This document shows, piece by piece, positions 32,746 to 41,551 of a stretch of DNA of 64,000 nt (the first letter of the stretch is position 1; the number at the start of each line of letters is the position of its first letter). This stretch comes from M0103 sp040386155 (GTDB lineage: Bacteria; Bacteroidota; Bacteroidia; Flavobacteriales_D; Crocinitomicaceae): the NCBI GenBank assembly GCA_040386155.1, contig JAZKFZ010000003.1, forward strand, positions 62,001 through 126,000, written 5' to 3'. Below the pieces are notes generated by a model, which had not been told where the DNA came from, did not search any database, and saw nothing but the letters and a program-made list of their open reading frames with translations. A program made the position numbers and the translations under genes.

Positions 32746-33821
32746 AATTCGTATTTATTTCCTTTTGAGTACAGTAGGTAAGATCGATTGAAAAGATTGA
32801 TCAAAACTGAGTTGCCATTGATTTCATAAACACTCGTCTGCTGATTGGTTAACTCTACAACTTTCCCATCATTCAAGGTGCTTACTCCTCCCATAATGTT
32901 TCTGAATGCAATCGTATTGTTTTTTATTTGGTAATCCTTTGGAATATAATTGGCAAGTAGAATTTTTTCATTGTTTTGATACACGTATGCCAAATTATTT
33001 TCTACCCAATAAATCATGTCGTCTTTAACTTCCCATTGCGATGCACCAAAGTTACTTAGGTTTGTTTTCTCACCTTTTTTGTAAAGGATCAAATTATTAT
33101 TCAAGTCTTCATAAACAATAAATCCTCTTCCTGCTCGGTACTTGTTCATGTAGAAATTCTCCACATCTACCAATTGACCATGGTCGAAAGCTGCAAAAGT
33201 TCGAGTTGTTGGATCATTGAAACAAATAATATCGCAACCTACTTGAAAATCAATAGTGCCATTCCATACGCCAATTTCAGTGGATGCTCCTTGGTAGTAA
33301 ATTTTGTAATTGTTGCCGTTGTCTTTATACACGAAGATATTGTCGCCAATTACCGTAGGCATTTCCAAATCACCCGTCATTCTGAAAACTTCACGAATTT
33401 TATTGTTCCAATAGACATTGATCGTGTTGAAACGGGTATCTTCAAAAACAATAAGGCTATCTCGAACTTCATAGTTTTGTGCGAAGTAAGTGAGTGTTTG
33501 CAGTTTTCCTTTTTCCCACATGTTTAAAGTTGGACCAAACCCGTAGCCCATTAAATGGTCAGATATCTTATACGACACATTCAAGTTTGAAATGTCTTGA
33601 CGCTCTTTTCCATCGTAGACTCTTAAATTGCCTCGCGTATCAATGTAGGCTACAAATTCATCTCCGTATTTATATTCCTTAATGCGTTGAAATTCAAGCT
33701 GACGAAAGTTTTCATTTTCAAAAGATTTGAAATAATAATTGTAATCCTCAAAAGGAAAAACAACTTGACTTATTGAAAATAAGGAGAACAAAGAAAAAAC
33801 TGAGGTAAAAAAGAATTTCAT
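32742..33821 (-). CDS. Secreted protein of unknown function with repeated beta-strand pattern
   Basis: A 359-residue exported protein; the signal peptide MKFFFTSVFSLFSLFSISQ directs the choice of start at 33821, although the frame is open to 33899. The mature part is rich in Asn, Tyr and Phe and shows recurring short strands with the pattern Y/V-x-D-N/T (FVAYIDTRGNLRVYDG, LIVFEDTRFNTINVYWN, NIFVYKDNGNNYKIYYQG, GFIVYEDLNNNLILYKKG), spaced by about 45-50 residues. This suggests a beta-propeller. No enzyme motif is seen. I do not recognise a named family. It converges on the SpoIID-like gene with a four-base overlap and diverges from the M16 peptidase pair. Confidence 0.72.
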   Translation of the reverse strand: MKFFFTSVFSLFSLFSISQVVFPFEDYNYYFKSFENENFRQLEFQRIKEYKYGDEFVAYIDTRGNLRVYDGKERQDISNLNVSYKISDHLMGYGFGPTLNMWEKGKLQTLTYFAQNYEVRDSLIVFEDTRFNTINVYWNNKIREVFRMTGDLEMPTVIGDNIFVYKDNGNNYKIYYQGASTEIGVWNGTIDFQVGCDIICFNDPTTRTFAAFDHGQLVDVENFYMNKYRAGRGFIVYEDLNNNLILYKKGEKTNLSNFGASQWEVKDDMIYWVENNLAYVYQNNEKILLANYIPKDYQIKNNTIAFRNIMGGVSTLNDGKVVELTNQQTSVYEINGNSVLINLFNRSYLLYSKGNKYEF

Positions 33822-33966
33822 TGCATCAAATTTAGCAAAATTTAGACCAAAAAAACCATTCCTTGCCTCAACGGCTATTTCCCAATTAAATTTCACCATT
33901 TATCAAAAAAACTCTACTTATTCGCAAATCATTATTTTCTTTGTACTTCATAAAAAAACTAAATTG

Positions 33967-35436
33967 ATGAAAAAACTGATTTTGGGTGGAGCAGCGTTGT
34001 TGTCCACTTTTACAACTCAGGCTCAACAACGTAAAATTGACTTTGTCGAATATGACCTCGATAACGGGATTCATGTTATTTTGCACAACGAGCCATCTAC
34101 TCCAATTGTTGCAGTTTCTGTATTGTACCATGTTGGGTCGAAAAATGAAAATGCAGACCGCACAGGTTTTGCTCACTTTTTTGAACACCTTTTGTTCGAA
34201 GGATCTGCAAATATTGGTCGCGGAGAATACAGTGAACTAGTTGAGAAAAACGGTGGTGCTTTAAATGCAAACACTTCTCAAGATAGAACTTACTATTATG
34301 AAATATTGCCCAGCAATCAATTGGAGTTAGGTCTTTGGTTGGAAAGTGAGCGAATGTTGCATGCAAAAGTAGAAAATACTGGTATCGAAACACAACGAAG
34401 CGTTGTAAAAGAAGAGAAACGTCAGCGTGTTGATAACCAGCCGTACGGAAGTTTTATGACGGAAATTTTCAGTAGAATGTTCTCTGTTCACCCTTACAAC
34501 TGGGTGCCAATTGGAAGCATGGAGCATTTGGATGCAGCACAAGAAGAAGATTATGTAAATTTCTACAAAACATTTTACGTTCCTGCTAATGCTACTTTGT
34601 CAATCGCTGGCGACTTAGATATTGAGCAAACTAAAAAATGGATTGCTAAATACTTTGGAAGTATGCCAAAAGGTCAAGCAATCAACGTGCTAAGAGATTT
34701 TGAGAATTTAAGTGATGATGAATTTCAAACGCGTTATGGTATTGCAAAATCGAAATTTGACGCTAAAGACATGTTAAATTCGAAAGATCCTGAAGCAAAG
34801 AAATTTTTAGCGAAAATGGCTGCTACAAAAATTGAGATCCCTCGCCCAAAGAAAGATACTGAAGTATTGAAAGGGGAAACAAAATCTGTGGTGTATGATA
34901 ACATTCAATTACCAGCGTTTTTTATGGCATACAAATTTCCACCTCAAACTGATGAAGATTCGTATGCTTTGTCAATGATGAATGAAATCTTATCGGGAGG
35001 AAGCTCGTCAAGAATCAATAAATCAATGGTTGAAAAGAAACAAATGGCGGTAGCTGCATTCTCTTTCAATTATGGATTAGAAGATGCTGGAGTTGGAATT
35101 TTTGCAGGGATAGCTATGAAAGGTGTTTCCTTAGATTCAATTCAAGCAGAATTCGATGCACAAATCAATTTAATTCAAACTGAATTGGTCTCGCAAGAGG
35201 AGTTTGAAAAGATTAGAAATAAAATGGAAAATGATTTTGTTTCTTCCAATGCTTCAATTGCCGGAATTGCAGAAAATTTAGCAAACAACCACGTTTACTT
35301 TGGTTCAGCAAGTTTGATTAATACCGAAATGGAAAAGTACATGAAAGTTACTCGTGAAGACATTCTTCGTGTTGCTAAAAAATACTTGACTAAGGATGCA
35401 CGTGTAATCCTTCACTATTTACCAAAAGAACAATAA
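33967..35436 (+). CDS. M16 family zinc peptidase, catalytic partner
   Basis: A 489-residue exported protein with a signal peptide ending in TTQAQ. The inverted zinc motif HxxEH is present as HFFEH (His70, Glu73, His74), and a third ligand is plausible at Glu150 in RSVVKEEKRQ. The C-terminal half has the M16 inactive-lobe layout with SGGSSSRINKSMVEKKQMA. M16 pairs in the periplasm degrade peptides or process proteins. The next gene, eight bases downstream, encodes an M16 protein without the zinc motif, so the two probably form a heterodimer. The ATG at 33967 is preferred to the TTG one codon earlier. Confidence 0.92.
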   Translation: MKKLILGGAALLSTFTTQAQQRKIDFVEYDLDNGIHVILHNEPSTPIVAVSVLYHVGSKNENADRTGFAHFFEHLLFEGSANIGRGEYSELVEKNGGALNANTSQDRTYYYEILPSNQLELGLWLESERMLHAKVENTGIETQRSVVKEEKRQRVDNQPYGSFMTEIFSRMFSVHPYNWVPIGSMEHLDAAQEEDYVNFYKTFYVPANATLSIAGDLDIEQTKKWIAKYFGSMPKGQAINVLRDFENLSDDEFQTRYGIAKSKFDAKDMLNSKDPEAKKFLAKMAATKIEIPRPKKDTEVLKGETKSVVYDNIQLPAFFMAYKFPPQTDEDSYALSMMNEILSGGSSSRINKSMVEKKQMAVAAFSFNYGLEDAGVGIFAGIAMKGVSLDSIQAEFDAQINLIQTELVSQEEFEKIRNKMENDFVSSNASIAGIAENLANNHVYFGSASLINTEMEKYMKVTREDILRVAKKYLTKDARVILHYLPKEQ

Positions 35437-35444
35437 GAAATAGC

Positions 35445-37526
35445 ATGAAAAAAATTATTATAATTCTTGGATTAATTGCTCCATCTGTATTGTTTGGACA
35501 ATTGGACCGATCGGTGCGTCCAGAAGCTGGAAAAGCACCTACCATTAACATTAAAGATTCTGAGACCTTTACCACGGCGAATGGAATTACGGTGATTCTT
35601 TCAGAAAATCATAAACTTCCTAAGGTTTCTTTTGAATTGTACACTGGTGCAGACCCCATCATGGAAGGGCAAAAAGCAGGTTTATCTGAATTTATGGGCT
35701 CGATGATCATGTCGGGAACTACCAATAGAAGCAAAGATCAGTTAGACAAAGAAGTGGATTACATTGGGGCTAGCCTAAGTGCAAATGCTGACGGAATATC
35801 CTTGTCGTGTTTAACAAAACACCTAGATAAAGGACTAGCATTAATGTCAGACGTGCTTCTCAATGCAAACTTTCCTGCAAGTGAATTCGCTAGAATCAAA
35901 AAGGAGAAAGAGTCTGGGTTGTTAAGTGCAAAATCGGAAGCAGGTGTAATGGCGAATAATGCTGAAAGTAAAGCAATTTTCACAAATCACCCTTATGGTA
36001 CAGTTATGACAGAAGTGACGTTAAATAACATAACGAATGAAGATCTGTCTGAATTTTACAAATTCAAATTCACGCCTAAAGGTAGTTATTTGGTTGTTGT
36101 AGGTGATATTACAATGGCGCAAGTAAAGGCAATGATGGATAAGTACTTCGCTACTTGGAATGGAATAGATGTACACAAAGCACCCACAGCTGACGGTACG
36201 TTCAATAATGGTAATAGAGTGATTTTTGTTAACAAACCAGGTGCTGTACAATCTGTAATCAATGTTTCTTTTCCAATGAAAATTAGAAAAGGTGACGAAG
36301 ATCAATTGGCGCTTGAAGTATTGAATGGTGTATTCGGGGGCGGTGGCTTCGGAACTCGATTGATGCAAAATTTACGCGAGGACAAAGCATTTACTTATGG
36401 TGCTTACTCAACTAACAACATCACTGAATTTGGTTCTTGGAATTCAACTTCTGGAAATTTCAGAAATGAAGTTACGGATTCAGCAATCACGCAAATTTTA
36501 CTCGAATTAAATAGAATTACGACAGAGTTAGTTACTGATGATGAGTTGAGCTTAACCAAGGCAGCAATGGCTGGTAATTTTGCGCGCTCACTTGAAAGAG
36601 CTTCTACAGTGGCTCGTTTTGCATTAAACATCAATAAACTTGGTTTAGCGAAAGATTATTACCAAACGTATTTGAAGCGCTTGGATGCCATCACAAAAGA
36701 TGATTTATTGCGTGTCGCTAAAAAATACTTTACAGGAAAAAATTGTAATATAGTTGTTGTTGGAAACGATGAGGTCTTGACTTCATTGAAGCAATTCGAC
36801 ACGGATGGCAAAATTGAGAAGTTAGATGCTTTCGGAGATGAGGTAAAGGAAAGAACTCCAGCTGACATCACAAAAGATCAATTGACAGAGAAGTTCATTT
36901 TGGCGGTGACGAAAACTACAAGTTTGAAAAAAGCGAAAAAAGTCATCAAAAAAATCAAATCGAAAGAAGAGAAAATGGAAGTGACAATCGCTCAAGCTCC
37001 TTTTCCATTAAGCATTACTCGTGTTTGGATGGCTCCAAATATGGAGGGTGATAAAATGGAAGCGCAAGGAATGGTTTTCCAAAAATCATATTTTGACGGA
37101 ACAACTGGTGGTTCAAGTTCAATGCAAGGCGGTAAAAAGGAACTTTCGGCGGAGGAAATTGCTGCAAAGAAGAAATCAACTGGTTTGTTTCCTGAATTGA
37201 ATTATGCTACTTCTGGTGTTACTTACGAAATTCTTGGGGTAGAGGAAGTGAATGGAAAGAAATACTATGTATTGAATGTAAATGATGGTTACAATGAATC
37301 ATTTGATTATTACAACACTGCAACTTTCTTGAAAGAAAAATCAATCGCTATCACGAAACAAGATGGAGAAACTGTTGAAATCACAACTGACATGTCAGAA
37401 TTTAAAGATTTTAATGGCTTAATGTATGCCACAAAAACGGTTCTTCAAGTGAGTGGACAAGTCTTGTCTGGCGAAGTGAAATCCATTACTTTTAATGGTA
37501 AAATTGATTTGACGCTCTTCAAGTAA
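35445..37526 (+). CDS. M16 family peptidase-like protein, zinc motif lost, with C-terminal extension
   Basis: A 693-residue exported protein (signal peptide ending LFGQ). Residues of about 35-460 are M16-like, but where HxxEH should lie the sequence is LSEFM (residues 80-84), so zinc binding is lost. The substrate-binding R/Y region is kept: GGGGFGTRLMQNLREDKAFTYGAYS. This is the usual non-catalytic partner of a split M16 peptidase. The last 210 residues are extra: a lysine-rich linker (KKAKKVIKKIKSKEEK) followed by a beta-rich domain (YEILGVEEVNGKKYYVLNVNDG, LKEKSIAITKQDGE) that resembles LolA-like outer-membrane lipoprotein-sorting folds. That resemblance is a guess from strand pattern. Confidence 0.88.
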   Translation: MKKIIIILGLIAPSVLFGQLDRSVRPEAGKAPTINIKDSETFTTANGITVILSENHKLPKVSFELYTGADPIMEGQKAGLSEFMGSMIMSGTTNRSKDQLDKEVDYIGASLSANADGISLSCLTKHLDKGLALMSDVLLNANFPASEFARIKKEKESGLLSAKSEAGVMANNAESKAIFTNHPYGTVMTEVTLNNITNEDLSEFYKFKFTPKGSYLVVVGDITMAQVKAMMDKYFATWNGIDVHKAPTADGTFNNGNRVIFVNKPGAVQSVINVSFPMKIRKGDEDQLALEVLNGVFGGGGFGTRLMQNLREDKAFTYGAYSTNNITEFGSWNSTSGNFRNEVTDSAITQILLELNRITTELVTDDELSLTKAAMAGNFARSLERASTVARFALNINKLGLAKDYYQTYLKRLDAITKDDLLRVAKKYFTGKNCNIVVVGNDEVLTSLKQFDTDGKIEKLDAFGDEVKERTPADITKDQLTEKFILAVTKTTSLKKAKKVIKKIKSKEEKMEVTIAQAPFPLSITRVWMAPNMEGDKMEAQGMVFQKSYFDGTTGGSSSMQGGKKELSAEEIAAKKKSTGLFPELNYATSGVTYEILGVEEVNGKKYYVLNVNDGYNESFDYYNTATFLKEKSIAITKQDGETVEITTDMSEFKDFNGLMYATKTVLQVSGQVLSGEVKSITFNGKIDLTLFK

Positions 37527-37549
37527 AAAACAAATGGCTTAATAATTGA

Positions 37550-37581
37550 AGCGTTCAACATTGTTGGACGCTTTTTTTTTG
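37550..37581 (+). terminator. Terminator after the M16 pair
   Basis: An 11-bp stem AAGCGTTCAAC/GTTGGACGCTT with one G-T pair and an ATT loop is followed by nine or more T. It ends the two-gene M16 transcript. Confidence 0.9.
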
Positions 37582-37637
37582 TAACTTAATGAAATTGAAT
37601 GCGTAAATAGCTAGGAAGTGAATTCAAAATTTAAGTT

Positions 37638-38489
37638 ATGAAAGCTCTGAGTTTTTTCGTGATAATGGCTTGTGTGACAATGCTGCAGGGGCAAACAAAG
37701 GTGAAGTCATTCTATTTTTTGTTCGATCAGAATGAACCAACAGAGTACTCCCAAAATCAATTGAAGTTATTTGCAGAATCAGTTCAAAATGGAGCTGTTA
37801 AAGTATTAGAAATAAACGCTTTTACCGACTCTTCTGGAACTAATCAACACAATGATACATTGTCCAACCAGCGATTGAATTTTATTTCAATGCAAATTCC
37901 AAATAGTTCAATTCTTAAAAAGCATGCGTATGCTCTAGAACGTCCTTATCAAATTGAAAATGTGCTCAATTGGAGAAGGGTAGATGTTATTTATGAAATG
38001 GAACCCCTCCAAGATAAAGTCGAAGTTGCTGCGAACGGTGAAGGTGCAAGTTTAACTGAAGGACAATTAAGCGACGGAAATGAGCATCTTCAAAACGATC
38101 CAGCTGTTACAAAAACGGTTACATCTAATGCTTTCGAAGAAAGTTTAACTGAATTGAGAGCCTTAGTTCTTGATATTTCATTTAAAGAGGGAACAGCGCA
38201 ATTGCTGGATGTAAGTAAACACGAGATTGCTAAACTAGTAGCATTTCTTGATGAATACCCAAACGTTAATGCGCAAATACGTGGACATGTGTGCTGTGGA
38301 AATAATCTTAGGATTTCAAAAAATAGAGCAAAATCCGTGTACAAGGAATTAATCAAGGAGGGTATTGGTAAAAACCGATTGTCATTCAAAGGAATGTCAA
38401 ACACAGAACCTTTGGTCTTCCCAGAAAGAACTAGTGCAGATCGTCAGAAAAATAGACGAGTTGACGTTAAGCTTTCGCTAAATCAATAA
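37638..38489 (+). CDS. Exported protein with two OmpA-like domains
   Basis: A 283-residue exported protein (signal peptide ending MLQGQ). The C-terminal half is a clear OmpA_C peptidoglycan-binding domain: ISFKEGTAQLLDVSKHEIAKLVAFLDEYPNVNAQIRGHV, then RAKSVYKELIKEGIGKNRLSFKGMSNTEP and NRRVDVKLS. The N-terminal half has the same architecture in a degraded form: FYFLFDQNEPTEYSQNQLKLFAESV, LEINAFTDSSGTNQHNDTLSNQRLNFI and NWRRVDVIYE. The two copies are joined by an acidic linker of about 40 residues. There is no barrel or lipobox, so it is probably a periplasmic wall-binding protein. Function is unknown. Confidence 0.8.
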   Translation: MKALSFFVIMACVTMLQGQTKVKSFYFLFDQNEPTEYSQNQLKLFAESVQNGAVKVLEINAFTDSSGTNQHNDTLSNQRLNFISMQIPNSSILKKHAYALERPYQIENVLNWRRVDVIYEMEPLQDKVEVAANGEGASLTEGQLSDGNEHLQNDPAVTKTVTSNAFEESLTELRALVLDISFKEGTAQLLDVSKHEIAKLVAFLDEYPNVNAQIRGHVCCGNNLRISKNRAKSVYKELIKEGIGKNRLSFKGMSNTEPLVFPERTSADRQKNRRVDVKLSLNQ

Positions 38490-38493
38490 AAGC

Positions 38494-39717
38494 CTATCGT
38501 CGCTTTTGAATGATCTTCGAAACGCGACTCATTAAAATGATGGATAGGACAATAGCAATTGTCACCATGTAACCTAGTGTTCCAAAATTTTCTAGTGGAC
38601 TTGTTTTTGTATCTTGAACAACTACCAAGCCACCAACTGCTGCCGCTATACCTCCAGAAATTTGTTGCAATGATGCGTTAATACTCATGAATGCTCCTCG
38701 GTCTTTTGGCATAGGTAGCGATGAAGTTAAAGCGGAAGATGGCACCATTCGGGAAGTGATACCAATCATCATCGCAATGTTTACAGCAACCACAATAGTA
38801 AATGAAACCATCGACATGTGCGTATAGACCATTGCTACAATACACATCCAAATTGAAGCGGCTGTAAATAGATAAAATTTATTAATTCTATCGCTTAGAA
38901 TTCCGACGATTGGCATCAAAAGCAAAGTCGCAATCCCGGAGATAAAAAACAACAATGGCAAATCAAGCTCAGCAATGCCTAAATTGTTTACAGCATACGC
39001 ACTTCCCCAAGGCATTATTAAATACCCACCAATGGAAAGGAAGGCAGTAGCTAGAAATCCAACTCTATATTCTTTATTTACAATGGTAGCAAGCATGTGT
39101 TTGATAGGATTTCCTTGTTGCAGTTTTAAATGCGCTGAAACTGGCTTTAAAGCAAGCAATAGACCCAATGCAATCAATAGCGCTAAACCAGCAATTGCGA
39201 AGAACGGCATGTGCCATCCATAACTTGAAGCAATGTACAATCCAATTGGAATCCCCAATACTTGACTAATCCCAAAGGCCATTTGCACAAAACCCATCAC
39301 ACGACCTCTTTGGTTGCTTTCAAATAAATCAGCAATTATTGCCATCGATATAGAACCAATTACACCACCAAAAATGCCTGTAAAAATACGTGCCGAAACC
39401 ATCATCCAATAATTAGGTGCTAAACCGCAAAGTATGGTTCCAATAATAAATCCTACATAGAAAAAAATAAGTAATTTTTTCCGATCAAATTTATCAGCAA
39501 AACTTGCCGAAATAAAGCCTGAAATTCCAGCGGCAATTGCGTAGCTAGAAAACACGATTCCAAACTGCGTGGTGGTCATCGATAGTTGTTTCATAAGAAT
39601 GTCTCCAAGTGGATTCATTACCATGAAATCTAATATTACCGTAAATTGTGTGAGCGCTAAAAGGAGAATCACCATCCACTGATAAGAAGTGAATTTTGTT
39701 TTTTGAATCGAGTTCAT
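38494..39717 (-). CDS. MFS transporter (drug:H+ antiporter-1 / AraJ-like)
   Basis: A 407-residue 12-helix major facilitator protein. The region after TM2 has FADKFDRKKLLIFFYVG (the DRxGRR-type loop motif) and TM4-5 has ARIFTGIFGGVIGSISMAIIADLF, as in DHA1 efflux pumps. A long cytoplasmic loop near the middle (LKPVSAHLKLQQGNPIKHML) separates the halves. The substrate is not predictable; sugars or xenobiotics are common for the AraJ/NepI group. It converges on the OmpA-domain gene with a gap of four bases and diverges from the ECF-sigma cluster. Confidence 0.88.
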   Translation of the reverse strand: MNSIQKTKFTSYQWMVILLLALTQFTVILDFMVMNPLGDILMKQLSMTTTQFGIVFSSYAIAAGISGFISASFADKFDRKKLLIFFYVGFIIGTILCGLAPNYWMMVSARIFTGIFGGVIGSISMAIIADLFESNQRGRVMGFVQMAFGISQVLGIPIGLYIASSYGWHMPFFAIAGLALLIALGLLLALKPVSAHLKLQQGNPIKHMLATIVNKEYRVGFLATAFLSIGGYLIMPWGSAYAVNNLGIAELDLPLLFFISGIATLLLMPIVGILSDRINKFYLFTAASIWMCIVAMVYTHMSMVSFTIVVAVNIAMMIGITSRMVPSSALTSSLPMPKDRGAFMSINASLQQISGGIAAAVGGLVVVQDTKTSPLENFGTLGYMVTIAIVLSIILMSRVSKIIQKRR

Positions 39718-39838
39718 GGTGCAAATTTACCGACTATTAAAGTTTTAAAATTTGTTTGTTGGAAAAGAAATCCGAATTATTTTTAAATTTCGATTGAACC
39801 TTTGTATTTTTGACATGTACAGAGGGAAAAATAATGCC

Positions 39839-40963
39839 ATGAACAAGCTCATCATATTCGTTGTTAGTGTCCAACTAAATTTTTCTTTTGCACAAGTGAT
39901 TCAAAATGGAGTTTCCACTCCAAAAGAAGAACTAATGGAAGTACCATCGGTTCAAACAGAATCGAAAAAGGAAAGTACTGCTGACAAGCAGTTTAAAACC
40001 ACTGAAAACAACTCCCAGCAAATTGAATCTGCTGTCAGTACCTATTCAATAACACGTGATGCTGCGAAAAAATCTCGCACACAGAGAACACCTACTTCGT
40101 ATAATCAAAAACAAATGGATGTTTCTGTGGATATATTAGAGAAATCTGCTCCTAATTCATTCGAATATCATTTGTTTACCTACTTAGCAGGAAACTACAA
40201 TGTAGATTTAATTGAACATCTCAACAAAGCTGAGAAACTTCAAGCAAATAGTACCGAAGTTTTAACTCAAAAGGCTGCTTATTTTATTATTAAACAAGAA
40301 GGCTCGAAAGCACTTTCTTATTTGGAAAAATTGGTGGGAGCTAAAACGATTTCAAAGGATGTTTTGAACTATGCCGAGGATCTTCTTCGCTCAGTACCCC
40401 AAAATGGTTATCTCATTACGCACGGCTTTGATGATACTTATGGAGCATTGTATCAGCAACTGAAGAAGAAGGTGAGAGCAGATGTTACGATTGTTTCTCT
40501 TGACCTGCTTCAGAGTGATTACTTTAGAACGCAGTTGAAAAAGAAAGGTCTTAAATTCCCAGAACGAACTACCATTGATGTAGATTTCTTGAAGCAATTT
40601 ACTGAATTGAATGAGCAATCAAATCTGAGCCTCGCAACAACTGTTCCGAAGGAATATTTAGCTCAAATTGCATCAAAATTATTCGTTACTGGTTTGGTAT
40701 TTACTTATTCTGCGAGTGGTAATTTTGATAACTACACGAAGAACAAAGAATTGTGGTCGAACGAATTGAAAAAATACGGAATCAACGATGTGCAAACAGA
40801 CAAAGGAAAGCAGTTGTCCGCGAATTATCTTCCAATGTTATTGCAGCTTGCAAATTCAGGAGCTTTATTGAAACAAGATGTAAAAGAACTAGATAAAGTA
40901 ATTGATAAAATTGCGAAGCAGAGTAATAAAACAGAACAAGTTAAGAAGCTAAAAACATATTGA
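39839..40963 (+). CDS. Exported protein of unknown function at the head of an ECF-sigma cluster
   Basis: A 374-residue protein with a signal peptide (MNKLIIFVVSVQLNFSFAQ). Residues of about 20-120 are low-complexity and rich in Ser, Thr, Gln and Lys. A helical region follows (about 125-205), then the segment NGYLITHGFDDTYGALYQQLKKKVRADVTIVSLDLLQSDYFRTQL, which resembles the NGDNDTYPLWY...VRIVNLSLLGTDWY pattern of DUF2723 membrane proteins. That likeness is from memory. The frame is open from 39752, but only the ATG at 39839 gives a signal peptide. The stop overlaps the start of the sigma factor gene, so the two are coupled. It may sense or report an envelope condition, which is speculation. 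Confidence 0.7.
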   Translation: MNKLIIFVVSVQLNFSFAQVIQNGVSTPKEELMEVPSVQTESKKESTADKQFKTTENNSQQIESAVSTYSITRDAAKKSRTQRTPTSYNQKQMDVSVDILEKSAPNSFEYHLFTYLAGNYNVDLIEHLNKAEKLQANSTEVLTQKAAYFIIKQEGSKALSYLEKLVGAKTISKDVLNYAEDLLRSVPQNGYLITHGFDDTYGALYQQLKKKVRADVTIVSLDLLQSDYFRTQLKKKGLKFPERTTIDVDFLKQFTELNEQSNLSLATTVPKEYLAQIASKLFVTGLVFTYSASGNFDNYTKNKELWSNELKKYGINDVQTDKGKQLSANYLPMLLQLANSGALLKQDVKELDKVIDKIAKQSNKTEQVKKLKTY

Positions 40964-41550
40964 AGATAGTTAAAACGCCATACAATTCAATGTCCGATGA
41001 GGATTTGATGCGCTCCATTTCCAACGGGGAACGGAAGGCTTTTGACGAAATTTATGCCCGATATTCAAAACCATTGCTCGCTTATTTCATGCGAATGTTA
41101 TGGAAAGACAGAGAAAAAGCGGAGGATTTTGTACACGACTTATTTGCAAAAATAGTGCAGAAGCCAGAATACTTTGATGTTACCCGAGCGTTTAAAACGT
41201 GGGTGTACTCCGTTGCCAATAACATGTGTAAGAATGAGTACAAAAAGCAAGAAGTAAGAAAGGGTACTCAAAATAATTTGGACTCACAATATCATATTTC
41301 TGATGAATCATCGAATGTGATGGGGGAGGTGCAAGACGTGTTTTTTAGAGAAGCCTTCGAAAAAGGGATGGTGAAGCTGGATGAAAAGCATCGTGAAGTA
41401 TTTTTATTGAGGCACGTGCAAGGACTTTCTACGAAAGAAATTGCTGAAGCGCTACAAATAAATGAAGGAACAGTAAAATCGAGAGTGTTTTATGCAATAA
41501 AATACCTCTCCGAAGAATTAAAAATGTTTAACCCTGTATTCAATAGATAA
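40960..41550 (+). CDS. ECF-type RNA polymerase sigma factor
   Basis: A 196-residue sigma-70 family protein. Region 2 is visible in LMRSISNGERKAFDEIYARYSKPLLAYFMRMLWKDREKAEDFVHDLFAKIV and RAFKTWVYSVANNMCKNEYKK; region 4 in KHREVFLLRHVQGLSTKEIAEALQINEGTVKSRVFYAIKYL. The longest frame starts at a TTG overlapping the upstream stop (TTGA at 40960); an ATG at 40990 that begins just before SDEDLMR is a plausible alternative. It would direct a regulon probably linked to the envelope. The following gene encodes a one-helix protein that could be its anti-sigma factor. Confidence 0.9.
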   Translation: MKIVKTPYNSMSDEDLMRSISNGERKAFDEIYARYSKPLLAYFMRMLWKDREKAEDFVHDLFAKIVQKPEYFDVTRAFKTWVYSVANNMCKNEYKKQEVRKGTQNNLDSQYHISDESSNVMGEVQDVFFREAFEKGMVKLDEKHREVFLLRHVQGLSTKEIAEALQINEGTVKSRVFYAIKYLSEELKMFNPVFNR

Positions 41551-41551
41551 G

